A stretch of DNA of 64,000 nucleotides from Youxingia wuxianensis (GCF_014385085.1 NZ_JACRTD010000007.1:96099-160098); one strand, 5' to 3'; counted from the first letter of the stretch, positions 43,631 through 53,363 are shown. The notes: a model not told the origin generated them from the letters alone. Numbers and translations are program-made.

Positions 43631-45692
43631 AGTCTTGCCGGAGATATTGGCCCCCGCGGGAAGCGCCGAGGCCCTTTACGCAGCGATTGCCTGTGGGGCA
43701 GATGCGGTCTATTTGGGAATTGACGTGCTTAACGCCCGCCGGGGGGCGGAAAATTTCACTGCCGAAAATTTAAGACAGACGGTTGCAAACGCTCATATTA
43801 AGGGGGTTAAAGTATATTTAACCCTTAATATTGTCGTACTGGAAAATGAGATTTCCCAGCTAATGGATACCGTCAAATTGGCCTGTGAGGCGGGCGTGGA
43901 TGCGGTGATTGTACAGGATCTGGGAGCGGCGGCTCTGATAAAAAAATGCGCCCCCGCCCTTCGAATGCACGCTTCTACCCAGATGGCAGTGCACAACCCT
44001 GAGGGGGCCAGGGTACTGGAGGAGCTTGGATTTTCCCGGGTAGTGCTGGCGCGGGAACTGAGTAAAGAGGAGATTGCCGCCGTAGTTCGCTTCACTTCTA
44101 TGGAAGTGGAAGTGTTTGTTCACGGGGCTCTTTGCATGTGCGTGTCCGGACAATGCTATCTTTCCAGCGTACTGGGGCAGAGAAGCGGAAACCGGGGACT
44201 GTGCGCACAGCCCTGCCGCTTGAGCTTTCAATCGGCGGCTACCGACTATGCCCTTTCCCTTAAGGACATGAGTTTAATTGCCCGGGCGAGGGAACTTCAG
44301 GAGATTGGCGTGGCCTCCTTAAAAATCGAGGGCCGCATGAAGCGCCCGGAATATGTCGCTGCAGCGGTAACCGCTTGTCGTGACGCCTTGGAAGGAAGAC
44401 CGGTTGATCTGGAAAGGTTACAATCTGTATTTTCCAGAAGCGGATTTACAGATGGTTATTTTTCTGGCCGTCGGGATTTAACCATGTTTGGTGTCCGGCA
44501 CAAGCAGGATGTCCTTGCCGCCGCAGGGGTTTTAGGAAAACTGGAAAATCTATACAATGAGCCGAAAAAGCATATTCAGAAGGTAGGCGTGGAGTTCTCC
44601 TTTTCCATGCAGGCAGGGAAGGCCGCTTCACTTGAGGTCACCGACCAGGATGGAAATTCGGTATCTGTAGACGGACAGACGCCTGAAATTGCTGTCAATA
44701 AACCCACGGATGAGGCGCGGGTGAAAGCCGCCCTGGAAAAAACCGGCGGTACCCCGTACCGGGTGGAAAGTATTCGGATACAGCTCGGAGAGGGGCTGAT
44801 GATGCCCGTATCCCTTATAAACGCCATGCGCCGGGACGCTTTGGACAGGCTGGACGAGATCAGAGCGAAGCCGAAAACAATACAGTTTACCGACAGGCGG
44901 GAGCTGCCTTTGGGCGTATTGCACGCCCAAAGACCCGCTTTGCGGGTGCGCTGCGCGCGCAGCTCCCAGCTATCCCGGTATTTGCTGGAGCAGGCGGAGA
45001 TGGTAATTCTTCCTGTGCCGGAGATGGAAAAGCTTTGTAAAGCAGAGCCCCTTGTCAGTCGAGAAAATCTGTGCGTAGGGCTACCGCGGATGCTGTTTTC
45101 CGGGCAGGAGCAGCTCATTAGCCGGCTGAAAATTTTAAAGGAACAGGGAATTTCCCACGCCTCCGTGGGAAACTTAGGTGCGCTGGCCATTGGAAAGCAG
45201 CTGGGGTTTCATTTGCACGGGGAGTGCTTTTTCAATGTGGTCAATTCTTATGGAGCGGACGCCCTGGCCCGTCTTGGCCTGAAAGATTTGGAACTTTCTT
45301 TTGAGCTGGGGTTAACAGCGGCCAAGCGCCTGCGCTCCCCCATTCCTTACGGAGTGGCCGTGTATGGACATCTTCCTTTGATGACAGTGCGCAACTGCCC
45401 TGTAAAAGCAGCGGTAGGCTGTCAGAGATGCCAGGGGGGAGAAAACAAGCTGACCGACCGCAAGGGCAATGATTTTTTAGTAAACTGCGCCTGGGGATGC
45501 AGTGAAATTCTCAACCCGGTACCACTGTTTATGGGGGACCGGATGGAGGAGCTTTCCGGATTGGATTTTGGGGTGCTGCGCTTTACCCAGGAAACGGCAC
45601 CGGAGTGTGAAAAGATAGTAAAGCTGTACCAAGAAGGCGGGAAGGCGCAGGGCGCGTTTACCCGGGGACTGCTGTATAAAACGATTTATTAG
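43620..45692 (+). CDS. peptidase U32 family protein
   Basis: 690 residues. The family signature is visible as VFVHGALCMCVSGQCYLSSV and GNRGLCAQPCRLSF (about 170-205), with cysteines for a metal or Fe-S site. Large two-domain U32 proteins relate to RlhA (23S rRNA hydroxylation) and collagenase-like PrtC; which activity applies is unknown. ATG at 43620 lies within zapA. Residues about 427-449 (PLGVLHAQRPALRVRCARSS and neighbours) are encoded by a cloverleaf-like palindromic element. Confidence 0.88.
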   Translation: MEHKVLPEILAPAGSAEALYAAIACGADAVYLGIDVLNARRGAENFTAENLRQTVANAHIKGVKVYLTLNIVVLENEISQLMDTVKLACEAGVDAVIVQDLGAAALIKKCAPALRMHASTQMAVHNPEGARVLEELGFSRVVLARELSKEEIAAVVRFTSMEVEVFVHGALCMCVSGQCYLSSVLGQRSGNRGLCAQPCRLSFQSAATDYALSLKDMSLIARARELQEIGVASLKIEGRMKRPEYVAAAVTACRDALEGRPVDLERLQSVFSRSGFTDGYFSGRRDLTMFGVRHKQDVLAAAGVLGKLENLYNEPKKHIQKVGVEFSFSMQAGKAASLEVTDQDGNSVSVDGQTPEIAVNKPTDEARVKAALEKTGGTPYRVESIRIQLGEGLMMPVSLINAMRRDALDRLDEIRAKPKTIQFTDRRELPLGVLHAQRPALRVRCARSSQLSRYLLEQAEMVILPVPEMEKLCKAEPLVSRENLCVGLPRMLFSGQEQLISRLKILKEQGISHASVGNLGALAIGKQLGFHLHGECFFNVVNSYGADALARLGLKDLELSFELGLTAAKRLRSPIPYGVAVYGHLPLMTVRNCPVKAAVGCQRCQGGENKLTDRKGNDFLVNCAWGCSEILNPVPLFMGDRMEELSGLDFGVLRFTQETAPECEKIVKLYQEGGKAQGAFTRGLLYKTIY
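44899..44965. repeat. cloverleaf-like palindromic element inside the U32 gene
   Basis: A perfect 9-bp outer stem, GGGAGCTGC (44899-44907) with GCAGCTCCC (44957-44965), encloses two perfect hairpins: 9 bp with a 5-nt loop (44909-44917 with 44923-44931) and 6 bp with a TTT loop (44933-44938 with 44942-44947). A 12-nt palindrome at 44950-44961 overlaps the outer arm. The element is in frame and encodes an Arg/Ala-rich stretch. Confidence 0.7.
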
Positions 45693-45702
45693 GGGGATGG
45701 AT

Positions 45703-46131
45703 ATGAAGATAAAATTAGTAAGGGAAAACGCCGCTTTGCCTAAACGGGCCACTGATGGCAGCGCAGGATATGATTTGTGCGCGTGCATTTGCGAACCGGT
45801 CGATATTTTGCCAGGCCGTACAGAAAAGTTCCCCACTGGGGTAGCGGTACAGATCACGCCGGGATATGCCGGATTTGTATTCGCCAGGAGCGGGCTTGGG
45901 ATCAAACATGGGATTGTGCCTGCCAATGCGGTGGGTGTGATTGACAGCGACTACCGGGGAGAGATTATGGTGGGGCTTCATAACCAGTCGGAAGTGGCTT
46001 TCACCATCCAGCCAGGGGAAAGAATTGCCCAGCTGGTATTTTTGCCGGTATACACACCGGAATTGGAAGAGTCGGAAGATTTGGAGGATACGGTGCGGGG
46101 GGCAGGGGGCTTTGGCTCCACAGGAAAATAA
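45703..46131 (+). CDS. dut: dUTP diphosphatase
   Basis: 142 residues, trimeric beta-barrel dUTPase. All five motifs are present: GSAGYDLCA (I), ARSGLG (II), GVIDSDYRGEI (III), GERIAQLVF (IV) and RGAGGFGSTG (V). It hydrolyses dUTP to dUMP, which keeps uracil out of DNA. ATG at 45703 spaces 6 bp from AGGGGG; the ATG at 45697 abuts that site and is rejected. Confidence 0.97.
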   Translation: MKIKLVRENAALPKRATDGSAGYDLCACICEPVDILPGRTEKFPTGVAVQITPGYAGFVFARSGLGIKHGIVPANAVGVIDSDYRGEIMVGLHNQSEVAFTIQPGERIAQLVFLPVYTPELEESEDLEDTVRGAGGFGSTGK

Positions 46132-46164
46132 GGAGTCACACAATTGACATAAGCAGGTGTTAGT

Positions 46165-46458
46165 ATGAAAAAAGCGATACTCTTGATATTTTATATTGTT
46201 GCGGCTGTAGTAGTAGGGGCGCTGGTAGCGGCCATCGCGGGACAGATTCCTTTTTTGTCCTGGCTTGCGTTTGGAAAAAGCATAGGACTCTCGGTGGACA
46301 ACCCTATGGTGTTGGACCTGTCGGTGCTCCGCATTGCTTTCGGATTTGAAATCGGAATTACAGTAGCGCATATTTTCTGCTTTATCGGGGCGTTTTTTGC
46401 TTACCGGGCCACAGTAAAAGCGTTAAGGATAGGAAGACAGAAGCTTGATGAAGAATAA
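46165..46458 (+). CDS. DUF4321 membrane protein
   Basis: 97 residues with two hydrophobic helices (about 5-28 and 57-83) around a short loop with FLSWLAFGKSIGLS. Matches the DUF4321 family, conserved in clostridia next to maf and mreB, function unknown. Its end overlaps the maf start by 11 bp. Confidence 0.75.
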   Translation: MKKAILLIFYIVAAVVVGALVAAIAGQIPFLSWLAFGKSIGLSVDNPMVLDLSVLRIAFGFEIGITVAHIFCFIGAFFAYRATVKALRIGRQKLDEE

Positions 46459-47023
46459 ACTGATATTAGCGTCGGCGTCACCCCGCCGGCAGGAACTGCT
46501 AAAACTGATCACAGAGGATTTTATTGTGAAAGTTTCTCATACGCCGGAGAAGCTTCCCCAGGGGATGGAGCCGGATCCGGCAGTAAAGCTGCTGTCCCGG
46601 CGCAAGGCGTTGGCGGTAGCGCGGCAAGAGCCCCAGGCGATTGTCATCGGAGCGGATACCGTGGTATCTGTGGACGGAGAAATATTGGGAAAGCCAAAGG
46701 GACAGGCGCAGGCGGCCCAAATGCTCCGGCTTCTTTCCGGAAGAACCCACCAGGTGTACACCGGCGTAGCCATTGTCACCCCAGAGGAAGAAATGGTATT
46801 TTCCTGCGGTACAGGGGTAGTATTTTCTCCTTTAAGCGAAGAGGAAATCCAATGGTATATCTCTACGGGAGAGCCGTTTGATAAGGCCGGCGGCTATGGA
46901 ATACAAGGATTTGGCAGCATATTTGTAAGGGAAGTGCAAGGAGACTTTTTTAATGTGATGGGACTTCCGGTGAACCTTTTGTATCACAAATTAAAACCAT
47001 TGCTGGAGAAAATAAGCGAATAA
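46448..47023 (+). CDS. maf: Maf-family nucleoside triphosphate pyrophosphatase
   Basis: 191 residues. It opens KLILASASPRRQELLKLI, then GADTVVSVDGEILGKP and the PFDKAGGYGIQG segment, which together make the catalytic pocket. The family hydrolyses noncanonical or excess dTTP/UTP and is linked to septum arrest in Bacillus. ATG at 46448 (a TTG one codon earlier is possible). Directly before the mreB promoter. Confidence 0.94.
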   Translation: MKNKLILASASPRRQELLKLITEDFIVKVSHTPEKLPQGMEPDPAVKLLSRRKALAVARQEPQAIVIGADTVVSVDGEILGKPKGQAQAAQMLRLLSGRTHQVYTGVAIVTPEEEMVFSCGTGVVFSPLSEEEIQWYISTGEPFDKAGGYGIQGFGSIFVREVQGDFFNVMGLPVNLLYHKLKPLLEKISE

Positions 47024-47058
47024 ACTGTAAAAACCTTGGAATGTTAACAAATATTTTG

Positions 47059-47087
47059 TTGTGTATTTACAGTTTGTGGTATATAAT
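47059..47087 (+). promoter_or_regulatory. mreB operon promoter
   Basis: TTGTGT (47059-47064), 17 bp, TATAAT (47082-47087), about 46 bp before the ATG. Confidence 0.6.
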
Positions 47088-47133
47088 ATTCTGGATAATG
47101 CGAAAATTCTTAAAATTCTAAGGGGGACGTTGA

Positions 47134-48153
47134 ATGTTTTCGAAAGATATCGGTATCGATCTGGGTACTGCCAATACCCTGATCTTTATGAAAGGGAAAG
47201 GAATTATTATGCGGGAGCCATCGGTTGTAGCGGTGGATACCCGAAACGATACAGTACGTTATGTAGGAAAAGAAGCAAAGGAAGTAATCGGAAGAACCCC
47301 TGGCTCGATTGTTGCAGTGCGTCCCTTAAAAGATGGAGTAATTGCGGATTTTGATATTACTGCAAGCATGCTTCAGATATTTATAAAAAAAGTATTTAAC
47401 AATTCGATGCTGGCCCGTCCCCGGGTAATTATCTGTATCCCATCCGGGGTAACGGAAGTAGAGCGCCGCGCAGTAAAAGAAGCCGCTTTTAAAGCGGGCG
47501 CGAAACATGTCTCTATTATCGAAGAGCCCATGGCGGCGGCGATCGGCGCAAACCTGCCTGTAGCGGAAGCCACAGGCAGCATGGTGGTGGACATCGGCGG
47601 CGGTACCAGCGAAGTGGCAGTCATCTCCCTGGGAGGAATTGTAGCGGCAAAATCGGTCCGGGTAGGCGGGGATGAGCTGGATGTCTCTATTATTCAGTAT
47701 ATTAAAAAGAAATATAATCTTTTGATCGGCGAGCGCACCGCGGAGGATATTAAAATCCAGATTGGTTCCGCTTATCCCTATGAAGGGGAAGGATCTATGA
47801 ATATTAAGGGCCGCGATCTGATGGACGGCCTACCGAAAAATATAGAGATTACCTCTCTGGAAATCAGAGAAGCATTGGCGGATCCATTGTCCATGGTGCT
47901 CGACGCTATCCGCACCACACTGGAGAGGACGCCTCCGGAACTATCGGCGGATATTATTGATCATGGGATAACTCTGACCGGCGGCGGCGCGCTGCTGCGG
48001 GGGCTGGGCGAGCTGATTTCAAAAGAAACAGGAATGCCGGTTTATACCGCGGAAAACCCATTGGACTGTGTAGCGATGGGTACCGGTAAGGTATTGGATG
48101 ACATTGATCGTCTCAGAGAACTTCTCTCTGACGATACCAGTGGAAAATATTGA
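47134..48153 (+). CDS. mreB: rod shape-determining protein MreB
   Basis: 339 residues, bacterial actin. Phosphate loop 1 [13 protein letters not shown] (about 5-17), [17 protein letters not shown] (about 151-167), and the adenosine motif [15 protein letters not shown]. It polymerises under the membrane to guide lateral wall synthesis. First gene of an mreB-mreC-mreD-mrdA set. Confidence 0.97.
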   Translation: MFSKDIGIDLGTANTLIFMKGKGIIMREPSVVAVDTRNDTVRYVGKEAKEVIGRTPGSIVAVRPLKDGVIADFDITASMLQIFIKKVFNNSMLARPRVIICIPSGVTEVERRAVKEAAFKAGAKHVSIIEEPMAAAIGANLPVAEATGSMVVDIGGGTSEVAVISLGGIVAAKSVRVGGDELDVSIIQYIKKKYNLLIGERTAEDIKIQIGSAYPYEGEGSMNIKGRDLMDGLPKNIEITSLEIREALADPLSMVLDAIRTTLERTPPELSADIIDHGITLTGGGALLRGLGELISKETGMPVYTAENPLDCVAMGTGKVLDDIDRLRELLSDDTSGKY

Positions 48154-48247
48154 TGTAAACTGAGCAGGGAGAGCGCTTATGCCGCTGGCATTGGGCGGCT
48201 CCCCTGTCGTTTTCTAAGGGATAAAACAATTTTTGGGAGGAACGGGC

Positions 48248-49240
48248 TTGAACAATTTTTTTAAAAGCATTCATTTTAAAATATTGTTGGCTGTGCTGGT
48301 TGCGCTCATAGCGTTTATGCTGCGGGCGGCTTGGACCGGCGGGCTTTCTCCTGTCATGTCCCAGATGACCAGCATTTTTGTCACCCCTTTACAGAAGCTG
48401 TCCTCCTCCCTTTCGGATTCCGCCAGCGGTTTTTTCCGCCGGTATGCCATGGCGGATGAAATCGCCTTACAAAATGAGCAGCTGCAGCAGCAGATCAACC
48501 AGCTGCGGGATCAGTTGGTGGAGTTTGAACAGTACAAGCAAGAGAATGAAAATTTAAAGAAATATTTGGACCTCAAAGAGAAAAATCCAGATTTTGAACT
48601 GGAACCGGGAGCGGTAGTGGCCAGAGATCCCAACGACCGCTTTTATTCCTTTACTATAGACATAGGTTCCCTGGACGGGGTTTCCCTGCGCGACCCAGTC
48701 ATTTGCGACGAGGGCCTGGTGGGAGTTGTCACAGAAGTGGGGCTGAACTATTCCAAGGTTTGGACTATTTTGGATGTGGGCGTGGACGTGGGCGCCTACG
48801 ATGTGCGCACCAGGGATATCGGGATTGTACAGGGCGCCATCGACCTGGCCGGCCAAGGCCAGTGCAAGCTGGCGTATCTGCCCAGAGAAAGCGGCGCTTC
48901 GCCGGGAGATTTGATTGTGACCACCGGCGGCGGCATTTATCCGAAGGATTTAAAAATCGGGGAGATCGTTTCTGTAGATGTGCAGGCAGGAGGAATCTCT
49001 TTAAGCGCGGTGATCCAGCCGGTGGCGGATATCCGTACTTTGACCGACGTAATGGTTATCAAGTCCTTCCGGGGCCAGGACGGGGAAATAGCGGAAGCTC
49101 TGCCGGAGGAAAATGCCTCTTCCAGCGAAGCCTCTTTTGAGGACGAAATCCAGAGCTCCTCCCAAGATACCATCCAGGACGCTTCCCAGGGCCCCTCTTC
49201 TCAAGGGGCCTCTTCAGGTTCTTCGGAGGAGCAGCCATGA
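48248..49240 (+). CDS. mreC: rod shape-determining protein MreC
   Basis: 330 residues: N-terminal membrane helix, a coiled coil (about 70-110), then the beta-domain with DRFYSFTIDIGSLDGV and DLIVTTGGGIYPKDLKIGE. The last 45 residues are a Ser/Glu/Gln-rich tail of likely disorder. It links MreB to the wall enzymes outside. The start is TTG at 48248, set by GGGAGGAACG. The end overlaps mreD in an ATGA. Confidence 0.92.
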   Translation: MNNFFKSIHFKILLAVLVALIAFMLRAAWTGGLSPVMSQMTSIFVTPLQKLSSSLSDSASGFFRRYAMADEIALQNEQLQQQINQLRDQLVEFEQYKQENENLKKYLDLKEKNPDFELEPGAVVARDPNDRFYSFTIDIGSLDGVSLRDPVICDEGLVGVVTEVGLNYSKVWTILDVGVDVGAYDVRTRDIGIVQGAIDLAGQGQCKLAYLPRESGASPGDLIVTTGGGIYPKDLKIGEIVSVDVQAGGISLSAVIQPVADIRTLTDVMVIKSFRGQDGEIAEALPEENASSSEASFEDEIQSSSQDTIQDASQGPSSQGASSGSSEEQP

Positions 49241-49758
49241 ACAATAAGAAGTATATTTATGCAGCAAAATATTTTGTTTACTTTTTGGTGATGGTAGGGA
49301 TGTATGTGCTGCAGACCACCCCCGGGTTTTTAAGCGTATTTGGTACAAAGCCGAACTTTGTCATCCCCGCGGCAATTTGTATCGCCATACTGGAAGGAGA
49401 GTTTGTCGGGGGAATTTATGGGGTATTGGGCGGCATATTATGTGATTTCGGCGGATTCATGCTGTTCGGGTTTCATTCGATTATTATGCTGATTGCCTGT
49501 GTAATCGCCGGACTGCTGACGATTTATCTTTTGCAGCCGGGAGTAATCAATTACGTACTGCTGGTTTTTGTTACCATGATGGTAAGAGGACTGCTGGAGT
49601 TTTTATTGGGATTTGCGGTATGGGGATATGAGCATGTGTGGATGATCCTTGTGTATAATATTTTGCCGGGAGTGATTTATACCGCGGCGGTCTCTCCGCT
49701 GATCTTTTATCTGTATCGCTGGCTTGACAGGGAATTTGAATTGCGGGTTCGGACATAG
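49237..49758 (+). CDS. mreD: rod shape-determining protein MreD
   Basis: 173 residues, five to six membrane helices, typical MreD hydropathy. It overlaps mreC by 4 bp and sits 9 bp ahead of mrdA. Role in the elongasome membrane complex follows from context. Confidence 0.88.
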   Translation: MNNKKYIYAAKYFVYFLVMVGMYVLQTTPGFLSVFGTKPNFVIPAAICIAILEGEFVGGIYGVLGGILCDFGGFMLFGFHSIIMLIACVIAGLLTIYLLQPGVINYVLLVFVTMMVRGLLEFLLGFAVWGYEHVWMILVYNILPGVIYTAAVSPLIFYLYRWLDREFELRVRT

Positions 49759-49767
49759 GAGTATGGA

Positions 49768-51786
49768 ATGAAATTATCAAAGGAAAAAATTAGAATCATT
49801 ATTTTAGCCTTTATTGTTACCTTGGTGCTGCTGATTTTTGCTCTGCAGCTGATGCAGATGCAGGTAGTACATGGAGAAGATTACGAAGCTTTGGTGGAAA
49901 AGGGTTGGATGTCCCAACAGATCGTCAAAGCGGCCCGGGGAGAGATTTTGGACCGCAATGGCCGCCCGATGGCAGCAAATGCCATTGGCCGGGATGTGGT
50001 GATCGATCAGGCGTTTTTGGAAAAGGGAAGCACCAACGCCATTATTTTAAAACTTATTGACATTATGGAAGAAGCGGGGGAAGAATGGATCGACAATCTT
50101 CCCATTACTGACACAGCTCCTTTCCGGTTTAAGGAAGGATATGATGATCAGATTGCTCGGCTCAAAAGCACTTTGGGCGTGGCGGAGTACGCGACGGTAG
50201 AAGATGTTGTGTATCATTTAAAGGAGCAGTATCGCCTGGAGGAGATGAACGACGAGGATTTCCGCAAGGTAGCGGGGGTGCGGTATGAAATGCAGAGAAG
50301 GGGGTTCGATCTGACTACCCCTTACACCTTCGCTACGGATATTAAGATAGAGACCGTGCCGAAAATTTTGGAGCGCAGCTTTGAGCTGGCGGGCGTAGAC
50401 GTCATCGAAAGCCCCATTCGGCAGTATGTAAGCGGGGATATCGCCCCGCACATCATTGGACGCACCGGGGCGATCTGGCCGGAGGAATACCAAGAGCTTG
50501 CCGGCAAAGGCTATTTAATGAACGACGTGATTGGACGGGAAGGGGCGGAAGCCGCTTTTGAGGAATATCTGCGAGGCAAGGACGGTACCCGGCAGATTTA
50601 CTTAAACTCCCAAGATGATGTGGTGGATGTGGTGGATGAGCAATTGCCCGTACCGGGCAATACCGTGGTGCTCACCATTGACGCTCAGCTTCAGAAGGTT
50701 ACCCAGGACGCGATTGCCGCCCAGATCAAGCATTTGAATGAAACCTACCAGGAAGGAGAGGGCAAGGAAGCCAACGCGGGAGCGGCCGCAGTGGTTAACT
50801 GCAAAACCGGAGAAATTTTAGCTCTGGCCACCTATCCATCCTATAATCTGGCTACTTTCCAGGAGGACTATCAGACGCTGGCAACAGACGAGCTGTATCC
50901 AATGTGGAACCGGGCGCTGTTGGGACAATACGCTCCCGGCTCCACCTTTAAGCCTTGCGTGGCCTTGGGGGCGCTCAACGAGGGGATCATCACCGCCTCG
51001 GATACAGTCAACTGTCAGGGAGTATATACCTTTTATCAAGGATATTCCCCCCGATGCCTGGATTTTCACGGGAATATTAATGTAATTAACGCATTGCGCC
51101 ACTCGTGCAATATCTTCTTTTATGATGTGGGGCGCAGGCTGGGAATCGATAAGATCGATGGGTACGCTGCTATGCTGGGTATGGGACAGCCCACCGGCAT
51201 AGAGCTTCAAGAAGCCGTCGGACAGGTGTCCTCTCCTGCACTCAAGGAAGCCCGCAGGGAAAAATGGCAGGCGGGCGATGTGCTCCAGGCATCCATCGGG
51301 CAGATGGAAACCCTGCTCACCCCGCTGCAGATGGCAAATTATGCGGCGACTCTTGCTAATAACGGCAAACGAATGAAGCTGACCATTGTAAAAGCCATCA
51401 AATCCTATTCCTTTGATGAAACGATTATGGAACACGAACCGGAAGTGGTGGAAGTGGTGGATGCGTCCCCAGAAGCGTTCGCTACTGTGCGGGAAGGCAT
51501 GGTTGCCGTGTCCCGAATCGGTTCGGCCAGGGCTACCTTCGGTGGGGATTATCCCATGAACGTAGCGTCCAAAACCGGTACGCCGGAAACGTTGGCGGAA
51601 CCTAACTCCACCTTTATCTGTTATGCTCCGGCGGAAGATCCGGAACTGGCGGTGGCGGTGGTGATTGAAAAAGGGTGGCATGGCTATACCGGCGCGCCGG
51701 TAGCCAAGGCGGTATTCGATCAGTATTTCTTCTCTTCCGGCAGCAAATCTTCCTCCTCGCCGGAATATGATACGTTAATTCAGTAA
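49768..51786 (+). CDS. mrdA: penicillin-binding protein 2 (elongation transpeptidase)
   Basis: 672 residues: one N-terminal membrane helix, a dimerisation/pedestal domain, and a transpeptidase domain with all active-site motifs: Ser in APGSTFKPC (SxxK), HSCN (SxN) and ASKTGTPE (KTG). The early motif ARGEILDRNGRPMA is typical. It cross-links lateral peptidoglycan with the MreBCD complex. A Ser-rich C-terminal tail follows the catalytic domain. Confidence 0.95.
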   Translation: MKLSKEKIRIIILAFIVTLVLLIFALQLMQMQVVHGEDYEALVEKGWMSQQIVKAARGEILDRNGRPMAANAIGRDVVIDQAFLEKGSTNAIILKLIDIMEEAGEEWIDNLPITDTAPFRFKEGYDDQIARLKSTLGVAEYATVEDVVYHLKEQYRLEEMNDEDFRKVAGVRYEMQRRGFDLTTPYTFATDIKIETVPKILERSFELAGVDVIESPIRQYVSGDIAPHIIGRTGAIWPEEYQELAGKGYLMNDVIGREGAEAAFEEYLRGKDGTRQIYLNSQDDVVDVVDEQLPVPGNTVVLTIDAQLQKVTQDAIAAQIKHLNETYQEGEGKEANAGAAAVVNCKTGEILALATYPSYNLATFQEDYQTLATDELYPMWNRALLGQYAPGSTFKPCVALGALNEGIITASDTVNCQGVYTFYQGYSPRCLDFHGNINVINALRHSCNIFFYDVGRRLGIDKIDGYAAMLGMGQPTGIELQEAVGQVSSPALKEARREKWQAGDVLQASIGQMETLLTPLQMANYAATLANNGKRMKLTIVKAIKSYSFDETIMEHEPEVVEVVDASPEAFATVREGMVAVSRIGSARATFGGDYPMNVASKTGTPETLAEPNSTFICYAPAEDPELAVAVVIEKGWHGYTGAPVAKAVFDQYFFSSGSKSSSSPEYDTLIQ

Positions 51787-51814
51787 AAAAAATTCCTATG
51801 AAAGGAGGCGCGGC

Positions 51815-52543
51815 ATGGCGCAGGTTATTTTAATCACTTCTGGCAAGGGTGGTACCGGAAAATCGGTAGTCTGCGCTTATTTGGGGGCTGCGTTGGCAAA
51901 ACAGGAAAAAAAGGTGCTTTTGATCGAGGGGACCCACCGCTCTCTGGATGTGATGTTTGGAATTGCCGACCGGGTGGTGTATGACCTGTCGGATGCCGCA
52001 GCGGGAAGATGTGAGCTTACGGATGCGGTATTTCCTTGCGGTGAACGGGAAAATCTCCATTTGATCTGCGCGCCGGTAGGCCGGGAGTTCTCCTGTGACG
52101 CCTCTACCTGGAAAGAAATTTTAAAAGCTCTGGACGGGCATTTCGACTTTATCCTGGTGGAAGCGGATGGGACCAAAGAACAGTTAGAACAGTTATTCGC
52201 GCCTACAGCGGATCGAGCAGTGATTGTGTCTACGCCTGATCAAATCAGTGCCCGAGCGGGACGCATCGTCTCGGATAAATTGTTCGGAGCGGGAATTAAA
52301 GACATCCGTTTATGTGTCAATATGCTGGGGCAGGATTTTGCAAAAAAGCGCCCTATTCCCCATTTGGACTGGCTGATTGACAATATTTGCGCCCAGCTGA
52401 TTGCCGTCGTTCCCCTGGATCATTCTATTATGGATGGGATATCGACGGAAAACCCGTTAAATATGGCAAATGTGACTAAAAGTGTATTTGACAATTTTGC
52501 ACAAAGAATTATGGGTAACTATATTGATTTATTGGTTAGATAA
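51815..52543 (+). CDS. MinD-like ATPase, divergent
   Basis: 242 residues of the ParA/MinD fold: deviant Walker A ITSGKGGTGKSVV (about 7-19), and LDVMFGIADRVVYDLSDAAAGRC, closely parallel to MinD. It departs from MinD at key places: the catalytic DTDIGLRNLD segment reads EGTHRSLD, the Walker B acid stretch reads FILVEADGT, and there is no amphipathic C-terminal membrane helix. No minC or minE is adjacent. It may still work in division-site choice, given its place after mrdA, but could be a repurposed relative. Confidence 0.75.
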   Translation: MAQVILITSGKGGTGKSVVCAYLGAALAKQEKKVLLIEGTHRSLDVMFGIADRVVYDLSDAAAGRCELTDAVFPCGERENLHLICAPVGREFSCDASTWKEILKALDGHFDFILVEADGTKEQLEQLFAPTADRAVIVSTPDQISARAGRIVSDKLFGAGIKDIRLCVNMLGQDFAKKRPIPHLDWLIDNICAQLIAVVPLDHSIMDGISTENPLNMANVTKSVFDNFAQRIMGNYIDLLVR

Positions 52544-52553
52544 GTGCTATAAT
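52524..52553 (+). promoter_or_regulatory. mgsA promoter
   Basis: TTGATT (52524-52529), 18 bp, TATAAT (52548-52553), overlapping the 3' end of the MinD-like gene. Confidence 0.55.
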
Positions 52554-52597
52554 AGATAACGAGGTTTTGTACTCACTTAGATGAGGGAGGATTGCTA

Positions 52598-53002
52598 ATG
52601 AACATAGCGCTCATAGCACACGATTCTAAAAAAGAGCTGATGGTTCAGTTCTGTATCGCTTATTGCGGTATTTTCAGCAGACATAATATATGCGCTACGG
52701 GAACCACTGGTAAGTTAGTGGCAGAGGCAACAGGCCTGGAAGTATTTCGTTTTTTAGGCGGGTCCCAGGGAGGAGATCAGCAGATCGCCGCCCGGATTGC
52801 CTGCAATGAAATAGATTTATTGTTGTTTTTCCGTGATCCGATTAAAGCGAACCCCGGCGAGCCGGACGAGGCGGGCCTGCTTCGTTTGTGCGACGTGCAT
52901 AATATCCCGGTGGCAACAAATATCGCCACTGCGGAAGCTCTTATCCACGCGTTAGAACGGGGAGATTTGGATTGGCGTAATATTGTAAATCCCAGCCATT
53001 AA
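52598..53002 (+). CDS. mgsA: methylglyoxal synthase
   Basis: 134 residues. It converts dihydroxyacetone phosphate to methylglyoxal and phosphate, a bypass of lower glycolysis. Phosphate-binding [14 protein letters not shown] and catalytic [10 protein letters not shown] (Asp) are present, as is the FFRDP strand. The ATG at 52598 follows GAGGGAGG; an upstream TTG two codons earlier is less well spaced. Short for the family but complete. Confidence 0.95.
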   Translation: MNIALIAHDSKKELMVQFCIAYCGIFSRHNICATGTTGKLVAEATGLEVFRFLGGSQGGDQQIAARIACNEIDLLLFFRDPIKANPGEPDEAGLLRLCDVHNIPVATNIATAEALIHALERGDLDWRNIVNPSH

Positions 53003-53029
53003 AAAGCAGTTTTATATTTGAAAAAGGCG

Positions 53030-53275
53030 TTATGAGTCAGGAGCAGTACCTGTAAATTGGCGAACAGAGAGGGTATCGTAGGCTGAGAGAGACCCCCGCC
53101 GCAAGGTTTGCAGAGAAGGACGTCTGGCCAGCCCGCTGCGAGAAACAGCGCGCTCCCTGCGTTAACGGGTTTAAAGCGAAACACACTGCAAAACGGATGT
53201 GTGTTTAAACCAGGGTGGCACCGCGTGGAAAATCCTCGTCCCTTGTACCGATACGGTATATAGAGACGAGGTTTT
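53030..53275 (+). promoter_or_regulatory. T-box riboswitch, tRNA-Asp type, controlling hisS-aspS
   Basis: The T-box sequence AGGGTGGCACCGCG lies at 53212-53225, followed by a terminator (53234-53240 with 53265-53271, then TTTT). Stem I upstream has the AGTA and CTGAGAGAG-type elements. The likely specifier triplet is GAC at 53119-53121 in GAGAAGGACGTC, an Asp codon. The UGGC in the T-box fits a discriminator G, as in tRNA-Asp. Uncharged tRNA-Asp would then turn on both downstream synthetases. Confidence 0.85.
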
Positions 53276-53363
53276 ATCATTTTTTGTTGCTTTTTTTAAA
53301 AAAACCAGGTATGATCGGTGAAGAATAGATAAATGATTGAAATTAATATAAGGAGTTGGCAAC

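Noticed and set aside
49190..49211. GCCCCT/AGGGGC hairpin at the mreC 3' end as another palindromic element
   Set aside because: A single stem in Ser-rich low-complexity coding sequence, without the outer stem and hairpin set of the other elements.
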